The notes under the pieces are model-generated. The model saw only the letters and a list, made by a program, of their open reading frames with translations. It did no database searches and was not told where the DNA came from. Made by a program: the position numbers and the translations under genes. A DNA stretch of 64,000 nucleotides from Mycolicibacterium chlorophenolicum (GTDB taxonomy: Bacteria > Actinomycetota > Actinomycetes > Mycobacteriales > Mycobacteriaceae): assembly GCF_001044235.1 (NCBI RefSeq), contig NZ_JYNL01000069.1:541643-605642 (forward strand), in the 5' to 3' direction. Positions 15,919 to 24,128 of this stretch are shown piece after piece; position 1 is the stretch's first letter; each line of letters starts with the position of its first letter.

Positions 15919-16188
15919 CTACAGCCACAGGCAGAGCGCGGAGAGCAGGGCCCACATCCCCACGCAGTAGCCCTCGAACGCGGCGCGCAGCGCGAGCGGG
16001 GCGTGCCTGAGCTCCATGAAGTCGAGCCCGACCAGACGCACCTTGAACGCGGCGATGCCGAGCACCACGACGCCCACCGCCGAGCCGGTGCCGTGTTCGG
16101 CGCCGACCGCCCAGGACACCAGCGTCGCGGCGACCAGGATGAGCCAGCTGAGGCCGGCGCGGTTCTTCAGCAGCCCGAGGACGGTCAT
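15919..16188 (-). CDS. Cytochrome c oxidase subunit IV-like membrane protein (COX4_pro)
   Basis: An 89-aa protein with three hydrophobic segments (about 14-30, 36-49, 69-88) and the pattern FKVRLVGLDFMELRHAP. This pattern is characteristic of prokaryotic oxidase subunit IV/NorF-type small subunits. It follows the subunit III-like gene by one base in the same operon. It probably stabilises a membrane oxidase complex, but no subunit I or II gene lies in this window. Confidence 0.75.
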   Translation of the reverse strand: MTVLGLLKNRAGLSWLILVAATLVSWAVGAEHGTGSAVGVVVLGIAAFKVRLVGLDFMELRHAPLALRAAFEGYCVGMWALLSALCLWL

Positions 16189-16189
16189 G

Positions 16190-16756
16190 TCAGCTCACCA
16201 GATACAGCAGGGCGAACAGGAAGATCCACAGCAGGTCCACCAGATGCCAGAAGCAGGCGGCGCCTTCGACCAGTGCGGTCCGGGTGGTGCTCAGCTCGGC
16301 CCGGCGGGTCTGCGTCAGGACGAAGGTCAGCGCACCGAGCCCGAGGCAGACGTGAAAGAGATGCAGACCGGTCAGGATGAAGTAGTAGAGGTAGAAGTGG
16401 TTGGCGCCGGGGCCGTGTCCCGCCGCGGCGAGGGAGACGTACTCCGAGACCTTCAGCGCGATGAACCCGATGCCGCAGACGATGGCCGCGGCGACGGCGC
16501 GGGTCGCCACGGCACGCTGCCCGGCGCGCATCGCGCCCAAGGCGAGCACCACCAGCAGCGAACTGGTGAGCAGCACGAGCGTGTTGACCACACCCACGCC
16601 GATGTGCAGCGTGGTCCGCGCGGCGTCGAAAACCGCTGGCGCACTGGCGCGTTCGACGAGGAAGGTGACGAAGAAGGCGCCGAAGACGGCCATGTCGCCG
16701 AACAGGAAGACCCAGGTGCCGCTCTCGCCGGGCACCCGCCGCGCGGTCGTGGTCAC
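16190..16756 (-). CDS. Heme-copper oxidase subunit III-like protein (NorE type)
   Basis: A 188-aa protein with five membrane segments and the subunit III signatures ESGTWVFLFGDMAVFGAFF near the start and GLHLFHVCLGL and CFWHLVDLLWIFLF near the end. GTG 16756 overlaps the stop of the upstream gene as GTGA. No catalytic subunit I/II is encoded nearby, so it may join an oxidase encoded elsewhere or act as a NorE-like accessory protein. Confidence 0.85.
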   Translation of the reverse strand: MTTTARRVPGESGTWVFLFGDMAVFGAFFVTFLVERASAPAVFDAARTTLHIGVGVVNTLVLLTSSLLVVLALGAMRAGQRAVATRAVAAAIVCGIGFIALKVSEYVSLAAAGHGPGANHFYLYYFILTGLHLFHVCLGLGALTFVLTQTRRAELSTTRTALVEGAACFWHLVDLLWIFLFALLYLVS

Positions 16757-17451
16757 GCCGAGACGGCCTGCTCGGCGGTGATGGACCTCAGCATCACCGC
16801 CGTGGTGGCGAAGAGCCACACGACGAGCACCAGTCCGGGGATGTAGAAGGCGAACACCCCGTTCCACGCGAGCGGGCCGTCGTTGAAGACGACCACGACG
16901 CAGCCGGGCAGCGACAGCGTCGCCACCCAGAGGTTGAGGTAGCCGTACCACCGCGGGAACGTCGGCGGCTCGGCGGTGTCGGTGAACGCGGCGATCGCGA
17001 GGGTGATGTTCTGGACGATGATCGTGCCGACGATCCCGATGAACCACAGCCAGAACACGTCGTTGAGGGCCTGGGTGAGTTCGGCCGACCGTTCGGCGGG
17101 ACGGTAGGCGGCGACGCCGAGGAAGAACTGCGGGAAGATCAGCGCCGGCACGAACACCGTCGCGGCCATCAGCTGCGTCATCGACAGCATCCCCCAGCCG
17201 CCTTCGGCACGCCGGATGCGCAGCACGATCGTCGCCAGGAACGGCAGTGCCAGAGCGGCGCTGAGCAGTGCGCCGGACACGCCGAAGCGGATCCAGAGCT
17301 CGTGGTCGACGAAGAAGGCGGCGATCTCGTCGGCCGACGCCGCGGGCGACAGCGGCGGGAAGAGCTGCGCGACGCCGGAGAAGCTGGCGCCGTAGAGGAG
17401 GATCATGATGCTGCCCGACCAGGCGCCGATGCGTTGCAGTGTCAGCTCCAC
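16753..17451 (-). CDS. Six-helix membrane protein of the oxidase-accessory operon
   Basis: A 232-aa protein with six predicted membrane segments and no motif that I recognise. Aromatic and Trp/Gly-rich loops (QNITLAIAAF, FPRWYGYLNLW) are visible. The minus-strand TAGCGT (17459-17464) lies 7 nt before the GTG at 17451, so a leaderless start there is preferred over GTG 17460. It is first in a three-gene operon with subunit III- and IV-like genes, with 4-bp and then 1-bp junctions, so it probably belongs to the same complex or supports its assembly. Confidence 0.7.
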   Translation of the reverse strand: MELTLQRIGAWSGSIMILLYGASFSGVAQLFPPLSPAASADEIAAFFVDHELWIRFGVSGALLSAALALPFLATIVLRIRRAEGGWGMLSMTQLMAATVFVPALIFPQFFLGVAAYRPAERSAELTQALNDVFWLWFIGIVGTIIVQNITLAIAAFTDTAEPPTFPRWYGYLNLWVATLSLPGCVVVVFNDGPLAWNGVFAFYIPGLVLVVWLFATTAVMLRSITAEQAVSA

Positions 17452-17534
17452 CGTCGGCACGCTACCGGCGCCTCACCGATGTTTTGTCATTTTTGCCGCA
17501 AGAAAGCCGGGTGAGGAGGGGCACCATTGCCCGG

Positions 17535-17540
17535 TAAGCT
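17535..17540 (+). promoter_or_regulatory. -10 element TAAGCT of the tRNA-Arg gene
   Basis: TAAGCT fits TANNNT and lies 9 nt before the first base of the tRNA, so transcription would begin within about 3 nt of the mature 5' end. Confidence 0.45.
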
Positions 17541-17549
17541 CCCACCGTC

Positions 17550-17622
17550 GCCCCCGTAGCTCAGGGGATAGAGCACGGCTCTCCTAAAGCCGGTGTCGCA
17601 GGTTCGAATCCTGCCGGGGGCA
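17550..17622 (+). tRNA. tRNA-Arg (anticodon CCT)
   Basis: A 73-nt cloverleaf. The acceptor GCCCCCG pairs with CGGGGGC and is followed by discriminator A. The D arm is GCTC/GAGC and the anticodon stem CGGCT/AGCCG with loop CTCCTAA (anticodon CCT, reads AGG). The T arm is GCAGG/CCTGC with loop TTCGAAT. CCA is not encoded. The 3' side is followed by IS-end-like repeats, which fits tRNA genes as integration neighbourhoods. Confidence 0.97.
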
Positions 17623-17641
17623 CTGTGTGGTGTGTATTGCG

Positions 17642-17706
17642 TCGGCTGATGCCTGACATTTCTCGTTCGGGTGATCGCTGACAGTTGCTTCGGCTGATTC
17701 TTGACA
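17642..17706. repeat. Three tandem 17-bp repeats resembling an IS21-type transposon end
   Basis: TCGGCTGATGCCTGACA (17642-17658), TCGGGTGATCGCTGACA (17667-17683) and TCGGCTGATTCTTGACA (17690-17706) follow each other at 25 and 23 bp. Read on the minus strand they begin TGTCA, as multiple terminal repeats of IS21-family elements do. No transposase or second end is visible, so this is a relic. A short dyad CTCCCTCA/TGAGGGAG follows at 17707-17723, and an AGCGTGCC/GGCACGCT stem near 17727-17754 may end the SDR transcript. Confidence 0.55.
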
Positions 17707-17767
17707 CTCCCTCAATGAGGGAGTTGAGCGTGCCTTCGCTGCTCGGGGCACGCTGTGCGGACAATCG

Positions 17768-18610
17768 TCATTCGTCGAGGGCGGTGTCTCTCGAGAGCGC
17801 TTCCCACTCCAGAACCTCAGCGCGAAGGAGATCGATACGCTCGAGGATTCCGTCGACAGCGTCGCCGCCGAGCGGCAGCCGCAGCGGCGGCGTGGGGGCG
17901 TCGAGCGCGGTGAGGATCGCTTGGGCCGCCTTGGCGGGATCACCGGGTTGCGTTCCGGCGCTCGACAGGTACCGGCGGGTCGGGCCGACCGTCGCCTCGT
18001 ATTCGGACATCGCGTGTGATTGGTAGGCCGCGCCTGGATCGAACAGGCTGGTACGGAAAGCTCCCGGTTCCACGATGAGGAAGCGCACACCGAAATCCAC
18101 TTCCTGGGCCAACGTCTGAGTGAGCCCCTCCAACGCGAATTTAGTTGCGCTGTAGGCCCCGAAGCCCGGCGCGGTGACCTGGCCGCCGACGCTCGACATC
18201 TGTACGACCGCGCCACCTCCCCGACGGCGCATGTGGGGCAGCACGGCGCGGGTCAGCGCGGCGGGGCCGAAGAAGTGGAGTTCGAAGAGGTACCGCAATT
18301 CCTCGTCGGTCGTTTCCTCAAGCGCGCCGACCTGGGTCCGGCCGGCGTTGTTCACCAGCACGTCGATCCGCCCGTAGCGGGCGACGACATCGTCGATGAG
18401 TGCGACGCCGGAAGCACTGTCGGTGACGTCGAGGTGCACCGCCTCCACCTGATCGGGGTGAGCGCTCACCAGGTCGTCGAGTCGTTCGACGCGGCGCCCG
18501 GCCGCAATCACCACGTCGCCGGCACGCACAGCCGCTTCGGCCAGGGCTCGGCCGAAACCGCTCGTCGCCCCAGTGATCAACCACACCCGGTTCGAAGACC
18601 CTGCGTCCAT
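17768..18610 (-). CDS. Short-chain dehydrogenase/reductase
   Basis: A classical SDR of 280 aa. It has TGATSGFG for the cofactor, NNAG at about 90, catalytic Ser in QMSSVGG, and YSATK as Tyr-x3-Lys. It is the type annotated as oxidoreductase/retinol-dehydrogenase-like (VEPGAFRTSLF). It is transcribed away from a LysR gene across a 99-bp gap with two dyads, the usual layout of a LysR regulator and its target. Substrate unknown. Confidence 0.9.
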   Translation of the reverse strand: MDAGSSNRVWLITGATSGFGRALAEAAVRAGDVVIAAGRRVERLDDLVSAHPDQVEAVHLDVTDSASGVALIDDVVARYGRIDVLVNNAGRTQVGALEETTDEELRYLFELHFFGPAALTRAVLPHMRRRGGGAVVQMSSVGGQVTAPGFGAYSATKFALEGLTQTLAQEVDFGVRFLIVEPGAFRTSLFDPGAAYQSHAMSEYEATVGPTRRYLSSAGTQPGDPAKAAQAILTALDAPTPPLRLPLGGDAVDGILERIDLLRAEVLEWEALSRDTALDE

Positions 18611-18668
18611 GGCGAGTTCTCCCTTGCTCGATGATCGATGGCTCAGTGACTTCTACGATCGGCGCTTC

Positions 18669-18711
18669 AGCGGGTCGTCGTCCAAGACCCGCTGTGATAA
18701 CCAAGAGTTAT
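18669..18711. promoter_or_regulatory. Paired dyads in the SDR/LysR divergent gap
   Basis: A perfect 8-bp inverted repeat AGCGGGTC/GACCCGCT with 9-bp spacer (18669-18693) is followed at once by ATAAC-N5-GTTAT (18697-18711), which also fits the LysR T-N11-A rule. The second overlaps the ATG of the LysR gene, so autorepression is plausible. Confidence 0.45.
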
Positions 18712-19615
18712 GGACATCCATGTCCGTGATCTGCGATATTTCGTCACGGTCGCCGAGCATCGGAACTTCACCCGCGCCGCCGAGGCGTTGTTCATCAGTC
18801 AGCCGGCTCTGTCCAAACAGATCCGGACACTCGAAAGTCAGCTTCGTACAAAGCTCTTCGTCCGCGACAGACGGTCCGTGGAGCTGACCCGTGCCGGCGA
18901 GTCGCTCCTACCCCACGCGACGGAACTCCTGCAGCGCTGGGATGCAGCGCAAGCCGACCTCGCGGCCGCCACCGCGACCCAGAACGCCACGCTCGTCGTC
19001 GGCTTCTCGACCGGCATCGGGCGCGGGCTGCTGCCGGTCGTGCGCGCCCGGTTGGCCGAGGACGCTCCTGAGGCCACCCTCCGGATGCGCCAGGTCCCGT
19101 GGGACGACCCCACCGGGGGACTGACCGCGCCGGGCGCCGAGCGCACCGACGCCGCCTTCGTCTGGCTGCCGCTCCCCGACCCCGGCCGGTACCGGTGGTT
19201 GATCGTGGCCACCGAACCGCGCATGGTCGCCCTCCCGGCCGATCACCGGCTGGCGGGGTCCACCGACATTCGCTTCGCCGACCTCGTCGACGAGCCCTTC
19301 ATCGCGCTCCCTGAGAGCAGCGGGGCGTTGCGCGACTACTGGTTGGCCGTGGAGTCTCGAGCTGGACGACGCGTGACCATCGGCGCCGAGGTCTCGAGCA
19401 CCGACGAGACGGTCGAGGCGCTGAGCGCCGGCCTCGGCGTCTGCCTCGTCTCGGCCGGCAACGTCCCGCTCATCGAACGCGACGGGATCGTCGTGCGGCC
19501 CGTCAACGGACTGGCGCCCAGCCGACTCGTCTTCGCGTGGCGACGAGACGACCACAGACCCCTGGTGGACGCACTGTGCCGAGCCGTCGGCACCGCCGTC
19601 TCGACGATGACTTAG
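18710..19615 (+). CDS. LysR-family transcriptional regulator
   Basis: A 301-aa LysR protein. The N-terminal winged HTH (about 5-64) has FTRAAEALFISQPALSKQIRTLE, the family signature. The effector-binding domain follows from about 90 onward. The likely target is the divergent SDR gene, and autoregulation is suggested by dyads reaching into its start codon. The effector is unknown. It converges with the ANTAR gene with a 4-bp overlap of the stop codons. Confidence 0.92.
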   Translation: MDIHVRDLRYFVTVAEHRNFTRAAEALFISQPALSKQIRTLESQLRTKLFVRDRRSVELTRAGESLLPHATELLQRWDAAQADLAAATATQNATLVVGFSTGIGRGLLPVVRARLAEDAPEATLRMRQVPWDDPTGGLTAPGAERTDAAFVWLPLPDPGRYRWLIVATEPRMVALPADHRLAGSTDIRFADLVDEPFIALPESSGALRDYWLAVESRAGRRVTIGAEVSSTDETVEALSAGLGVCLVSAGNVPLIERDGIVVRPVNGLAPSRLVFAWRRDDHRPLVDALCRAVGTAVSTMT

Positions 19616-20298
19616 GTGCCGCGGGTGTCGATCACCCGCTGCGCGATGTCGGTCAGCTTGGTGTTGCTGTCCTGCGACAGCCGGCGCAGCATGTCGAATG
19701 CCGCCACGTCGTCGACGTTGTAGCGCTCCATGATGATGCCCTTGGCCTGCCCGATGCGGTCGCGGGTCGACAGCGCCGACTGCAGCTGCTCGTTCTGCCG
19801 GCTCGCCATGATCGCCGCCGCGGCATGGGCGGCCAGGATCGCCCCGATGTTCTCGTCCGGGGCGCCGAAGGAGTTCGGTTCCTGTGCGAACAGGTTGAGG
19901 GCGCCGGCGGTCTGGTCGGTCGTGTACAGCTTGAACGACAGGCCGCTGCGCACCCCCAACTCGGCGGCCGCGGCGGAATACCGCGGCCAGCGATTCTCGG
20001 CGGCGAAGTCGTCGGACCGCACGATGAACTCGTCGAGGGCGGCCTCGAGGCAGGGCCCTTCCTTGAACGTCATCTGCAGCCGGTCGAGCTCATGCGGCAG
20101 TTCGGAGGTGCCGGCAACCGACTCGAACCGGCCTGCCTTGCCCACGAAAAGGATCCCGGCCGCGTCGGCGCTCGGGATGAGTTCCATCACCTCGCGGGTG
20201 ACGTCGTTCAAGACATCGTCGACACTGCGGGGCGCTGCCACCGCCCGAGCCAGCTCAGCCATCCGCTGCGCGAGCTCATGATTGGTCGACCCCGTCAT
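19612..20298 (-). CDS. GAF-ANTAR RNA-binding antitermination regulator
   Basis: A 228-aa protein with a GAF sensor domain (about 25-160, with CLEAALDEFIVRSDDF) and a C-terminal ANTAR domain (about 170-225, with the helix start STRDRIGQAKGIIMERY). ANTAR proteins bind paired RNA hairpins and stop premature termination; in mycobacteria they often act on lipid or redox genes. ATG 20298 is chosen because the upstream codons do not match the family. The input signal and RNA targets are unknown. Confidence 0.88.
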   Translation of the reverse strand: MTGSTNHELAQRMAELARAVAAPRSVDDVLNDVTREVMELIPSADAAGILFVGKAGRFESVAGTSELPHELDRLQMTFKEGPCLEAALDEFIVRSDDFAAENRWPRYSAAAAELGVRSGLSFKLYTTDQTAGALNLFAQEPNSFGAPDENIGAILAAHAAAAIMASRQNEQLQSALSTRDRIGQAKGIIMERYNVDDVAAFDMLRRLSQDSNTKLTDIAQRVIDTRGT

Positions 20299-20412
20299 GA
20301 CCCTGGTAATTCCCACATCGACGGAACCGTACACCGGGCGGGGTTTGCCCTGCTGACTTGCGGGCAATGCAGGCCCGCAGACAGGTGCCTCGGTCGACCA
20401 AGGCCCCTGTTA

Positions 20413-20447
20413 GGTCTCGTCGGTTCAGACCTGCAGCCGACGAGACC
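20413..20447. repeat. Perfect 11-bp inverted repeat before the thiolase operon
   Basis: GGTCTCGTCGG (20413-20423) and its complement (20437-20447) flank 13 nt in the 193-bp divergent gap between the ANTAR gene and the thiolase gene. It lies about 45 bp before the thiolase start and may be an operator for the HxlR-type regulator in the operon. Confidence 0.45.
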
Positions 20448-20491
20448 GCACTTGCACCAGTCACTCCGTTAGTTGTAGTAGCGTGCCGAAG

Positions 20492-21709
20492 ATGAGCGCA
20501 CCCGGTGTGTGGATCCTCGGCGGGTACCAGAGCGACTTCGCGCGCAACTTCGACCGCGAGGGGCTGGACTTCTCGGGTCTGACGGCGGAGGTCGTCGACG
20601 CGACGCTGGCCGCATCCCGGCTGGACGCGGCCGACATCGGCGTCGTGCACGTCGCCAACGCCTTCGGTGAGCTGTTCGCCCGGCAGGGCCACCTCGGCGC
20701 GATGCCGGCCACCGTCCACGACGGCCTGTGGGACGTGCCTGCGACCCGGCACGAGGCGGCGTGCGCGTCGGGCAGCGTCGCGACGCTGGCCGCGATGGCC
20801 GACCTGCGCTCGGGCGCCTACCGCACCGCCCTGGTGATCGGGGTGGAGCTGGAGAAGACGGTGCCCGGTGACGCAGCGACCTCCATCCTGGGCACCGCGG
20901 CGTGGACGGGCCACGAAGGTGCGGACGCGAAGTACATGTGGCCGCACATGTTCGAGACGGTCGCGGCCGAATACGACCGGCGCTACGGCCTCGATGAGAC
21001 CCATCTGCGGGCCATCGCGGCCCGCAATCTCGCCAACGCGCGCGCCAACCCGAATGCGCAGACCCGCACCTGGGCCGTGCCCGAACCGCTGACCGACGAC
21101 GATGTCAGCAACCCCACCATCGAGGGCAGACTGCGCCGGTTCGACTGCAGCCAGCTCACCGACGGCGGCGCAGGCCTGGTCCTGGTCACCGACGACTGGC
21201 TGCGCGACCATCCGACCGCGCGACCACTGGGTCGCATCGACGGCTGGGGGCACCGCACCGTCGGCCTGGGCCTGCAGCAGAAACTCGACCGCTCCGCCGG
21301 TCAGCCCTATGTGCTGCCGCATGTGCGCTCGGCCGTGCAGGACGCGTTCGATCGCGCGCAGGTGCGCCTCGACGACATCGACGGGTTCGAGGTGCACGAC
21401 TGCTTCACCCCCAGCGAGTACCTCGCCATCGACCACATCGGGCTGACGCCGCCGGGCGAATCGTGGAAGGCCATCGAGAGCGGCGACATCGATCCCGACG
21501 GCCGCTGCCCGATCAATCCCAGCGGCGGCCTGATCGGGGGCGGCCATCCGGTCGGCGCGTCCGGGGTGCGGATGCTGCTCGATGCCGCCCGTCAGGTCAG
21601 CGGAACCGCCGGCGCCTATCAGGTCGACGGGGCACAGACGTTCGGCACGCTCAACTTCGGTGGCAGCACCGCCACCACCGTCACCTTCGTCGTCGGGAGT
21701 CACGCATGA
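20492..21709 (+). CDS. Thiolase / acetyl-CoA acetyltransferase-like (SCP-x thiolase type)
   Basis: A 405-aa thiolase-fold protein. EAACASGS carries the nucleophilic Cys at about 91. HDCFT and GGGHPVGASGVR near the C-terminus are the SCP-x-type thiolase motifs. The family cleaves 3-ketoacyl-CoA or acts in lipid/sterol side-chain chemistry. TAGCGT is followed by 7 nt and ATG 20492, so this leaderless start is preferred over GTG 20483. The TGA overlaps the next ATG (ATGA), starting a four-gene coupled operon. Confidence 0.88.
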   Translation: MSAPGVWILGGYQSDFARNFDREGLDFSGLTAEVVDATLAASRLDAADIGVVHVANAFGELFARQGHLGAMPATVHDGLWDVPATRHEAACASGSVATLAAMADLRSGAYRTALVIGVELEKTVPGDAATSILGTAAWTGHEGADAKYMWPHMFETVAAEYDRRYGLDETHLRAIAARNLANARANPNAQTRTWAVPEPLTDDDVSNPTIEGRLRRFDCSQLTDGGAGLVLVTDDWLRDHPTARPLGRIDGWGHRTVGLGLQQKLDRSAGQPYVLPHVRSAVQDAFDRAQVRLDDIDGFEVHDCFTPSEYLAIDHIGLTPPGESWKAIESGDIDPDGRCPINPSGGLIGGGHPVGASGVRMLLDAARQVSGTAGAYQVDGAQTFGTLNFGGSTATTVTFVVGSHA

Positions 21710-23247
21710 ACCTGCGCACCCATCCGGAGATCGTCGCCACCTACCTGTCGACACTGCCGGCTGACGACGACCACCCCTACCGGACCGGACCCTGGCGGCC
21801 GCAGACCACGGAGTGGGACGCCGACGATCTGACCGTCGTCGCGGGCAGCATCCCCGACGATCTCGACGGCGTGTACCTGCGCAACACCGAGAACCCGCTG
21901 CACCCGGCGCTGAAGAACTACCACCCGTTCGATGGTGACGGCATGCTGCACATCGTCGGCTTCCGCGATGGAAAGGCGTTCTACCGCAACAGATTCGTCC
22001 AGACCGACGGCTTGCGCGAGGAGAACGCGGCGGGCGGGCCGCTGTGGCCCGGCATCGCCGAACCGGTCGAATTGTCCCTCCGCGACTACGGCTGGGGTGC
22101 AAGGACTTTGATGAAAGACGCCTCGTCGACCGATGTGATCGTGCACCGCGGCGTCGCGCTGACCAGTCACTACCAGTGCGGCGATCTCTACCGCATGGAC
22201 CCGTGCACCGGAGACGCGCTGGGCAAGGAGGACTGGAACGGCGGCTTCCCGTCGGACTGGGGAGTGTCGGCGCACCCGAAGGTCGACGCCCGCACCGGGG
22301 AACTGCTCTACTTCTCCTACAGCAAGCAGGCGCCGTATCTGCGCTACGGCGTGGTGAGCGATGCCGGGCAGGTGGTGCACACCGTGGACGTCGAGCTGCC
22401 CGGCCCGCGACTGCCCCACGACATGGCGTTCACCGAGAACTACGTGATTCTCAACGACTTTCCGCTGTTCTGGGAGCCCGCGCTGCTCGAGCACAACGTG
22501 CATCTGCCGCGGTTCCACCGCGACACCCCGTCGCGTTTCGCGGTCATCCCGCGCAGGGGCGACGTCTCGCAGATCAGGTGGTTCGAGGCCGACCCGACCT
22601 ACGTGCTGCACTTCCCCAACGCCTACGAGGACGGCGACGAGATCGTGGTCGACGGCTTCTTCCAGGGCGATCCCGAGCCGGCCGACAACGGCATGGGGAA
22701 CAAGTGGCAGCGTGCCTTCCGGTTCCTGGCGCTGGACCGGATGCAGGCGCGGCTGCACCGCTGGCGGTTCAACCTCGTCACCGGTGAGGTCCGCGAAGAG
22801 CAGTTGTCCGACAGCATCAGCGAATTCGGCATGATCAACCCCGACCACGCCGGGCGCAACTATCGCTACACCTACGCTGCGACGGGCAAGCCGGCCTGGT
22901 TCCTGTTCGACGGGCTGCTCAAACACGATCTGCACACCGGCCGCGAGGAGCGCTTCGCGTTCGGCGACGGCGTGTACGGCAGCGAGACCGCGATGGCGCC
23001 CCGGACCGGCGGCGGTGCCGGCGATCGCGCGGAGGACGACGGCTACCTCGTCACGCTCACCACCGACATGAACGCCGACGCCTCCTACTGCCTGGTGTTC
23101 GACGCGGCCCGCGTCGGCGATGGCCCCGTGTGCACCCTCGCACTGCCGGAGCGAATTTCGAGCGGCACTCACTCGACGTGGGCACCGGGGGCGGACCTTC
23201 CCCGGTGGCGCGAGGCCGACTCCGCGGCCGCCGCGATCGGCCTGTGA
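21706..23247 (+). CDS. Carotenoid cleavage oxygenase family protein
   Basis: A 513-aa seven-bladed propeller enzyme of the carotenoid/stilbene cleavage oxygenase family. The four iron-ligand histidines fit HPFDGDGMLH region, SAHPKVD, PHDMAFTENY and the C-terminal GTHSTWAPG. RNTENPLHP matches the family's N-terminal signature. It would split a conjugated double bond with O2 to give aldehydes or ketones; the substrate may be an apocarotenoid, stilbene or lignin-type olefin. It overlaps the thiolase stop (ATGA) and the HxlR start (GTGA). Confidence 0.92.
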   Translation: MNLRTHPEIVATYLSTLPADDDHPYRTGPWRPQTTEWDADDLTVVAGSIPDDLDGVYLRNTENPLHPALKNYHPFDGDGMLHIVGFRDGKAFYRNRFVQTDGLREENAAGGPLWPGIAEPVELSLRDYGWGARTLMKDASSTDVIVHRGVALTSHYQCGDLYRMDPCTGDALGKEDWNGGFPSDWGVSAHPKVDARTGELLYFSYSKQAPYLRYGVVSDAGQVVHTVDVELPGPRLPHDMAFTENYVILNDFPLFWEPALLEHNVHLPRFHRDTPSRFAVIPRRGDVSQIRWFEADPTYVLHFPNAYEDGDEIVVDGFFQGDPEPADNGMGNKWQRAFRFLALDRMQARLHRWRFNLVTGEVREEQLSDSISEFGMINPDHAGRNYRYTYAATGKPAWFLFDGLLKHDLHTGREERFAFGDGVYGSETAMAPRTGGGAGDRAEDDGYLVTLTTDMNADASYCLVFDAARVGDGPVCTLALPERISSGTHSTWAPGADLPRWREADSAAAAIGL

Positions 23248-24128
23248 CGGGCGGTCCGAACGCCGTCGCCCGGATGCTCGGAACACTCGGTGACGAGTGG
23301 ACGCTGCTGATCGTCCAGCAAGCGCTGCTCGGCGCCACGCGGTACGGGGATTTCACCGACGCGCTCCCGGTGTCGCATTCCGTGCTGTCGGCGCGGCTGC
23401 GTTCCCTGGTCGACGAGGATCTGCTGACCCGCCGCGAGTACCAGACCAGGCCGTCTCGTGCCGAGTACCCGGTGACGCCCAGGAGCCGGTCGCTGTGGCC
23501 GATGCTGACCTCCATCTGGGAGTGGGAGCGCACCTGGGTCACCGAGCACGTGACGCCGTTGCCCGCGATGCGGCACGCCTCGTGCGGCGCCGACTTCTCT
23601 CCGACGCTGACCTGTCGTGCCTGCGACACGCAGTCGACCGAGAAAGACGTTGTGGCGCAATGGGGTCCGAGTGGTTCCTGGGCCCGGTCCACGCCGTCGA
23701 CGACTCACCGGCGCCGGTCGGGTGAGCGCCGTCTCGGCGCGGGCGCGCTGTTCCCGCAGACGATGAGCGTGATCGGCGACCGGTGGGGCTTCGCGCTGCT
23801 GGTGGCCGCGTTCGTCGGAATCGACCGGTTCACCGATCTGCAGACCGAGCTGGGCGCCCCACCCGGAACCATCGCCCACCGACTCGCGACGTTCACCGCC
23901 GAAGGGATCCTGCACAGCACCGGCGGCCGGTACCGGCTGACCGAGAAGGGCCGCGCGTTCTTCCCGGTGCTGGTGTGTGCGCTGGAGTGGGCGCAACGCT
24001 GGTATCCCGACCCCGAGGGACCCGCGGTGCTGCTGACCCATCGCGGGTGCGGGCGGCGGTTCCACCCCGCCCTGGTGTGCGATCAGTGCTGTGTTCGGCT
24101 GCGCGGATCCCGGATAATGACGGCATGA
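23244..24128 (+). CDS. Tandem HxlR-type winged-helix regulator with two Cys modules
   Basis: A 294-aa regulator made of two similar halves. Each half has an HxlR winged-helix domain (MLGTLGDEWTLLIVQQALLG... and MSVIGDRWGFALLVAAFVG...) followed by a Cys motif, CGADFSPTLTCRAC and CGRRFHPALVCDQC. The motifs share the pattern CG-x2-F-x-P-x-L-x-C-x2-C. This looks like an internal duplication giving a one-chain dimer with two zinc-binding-like knuckles. It probably regulates its own operon. GTG 23244 overlaps the oxygenase stop and its TGA overlaps the next ATG. Confidence 0.85.
   Translation: MTGGPNAVARMLGTLGDEWTLLIVQQALLGATRYGDFTDALPVSHSVLSARLRSLVDEDLLTRREYQTRPSRAEYPVTPRSRSLWPMLTSIWEWERTWVTEHVTPLPAMRHASCGADFSPTLTCRACDTQSTEKDVVAQWGPSGSWARSTPSTTHRRRSGERRLGAGALFPQTMSVIGDRWGFALLVAAFVGIDRFTDLQTELGAPPGTIAHRLATFTAEGILHSTGGRYRLTEKGRAFFPVLVCALEWAQRWYPDPEGPAVLLTHRGCGRRFHPALVCDQCCVRLRGSRIMTA

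Noticed and set aside
17561..17764. Minus-strand frame ending PPAGFEPATPALGEPC-type sequence
   Set aside because: This is the well-known false translation of a tRNA-Arg gene antisense strand.
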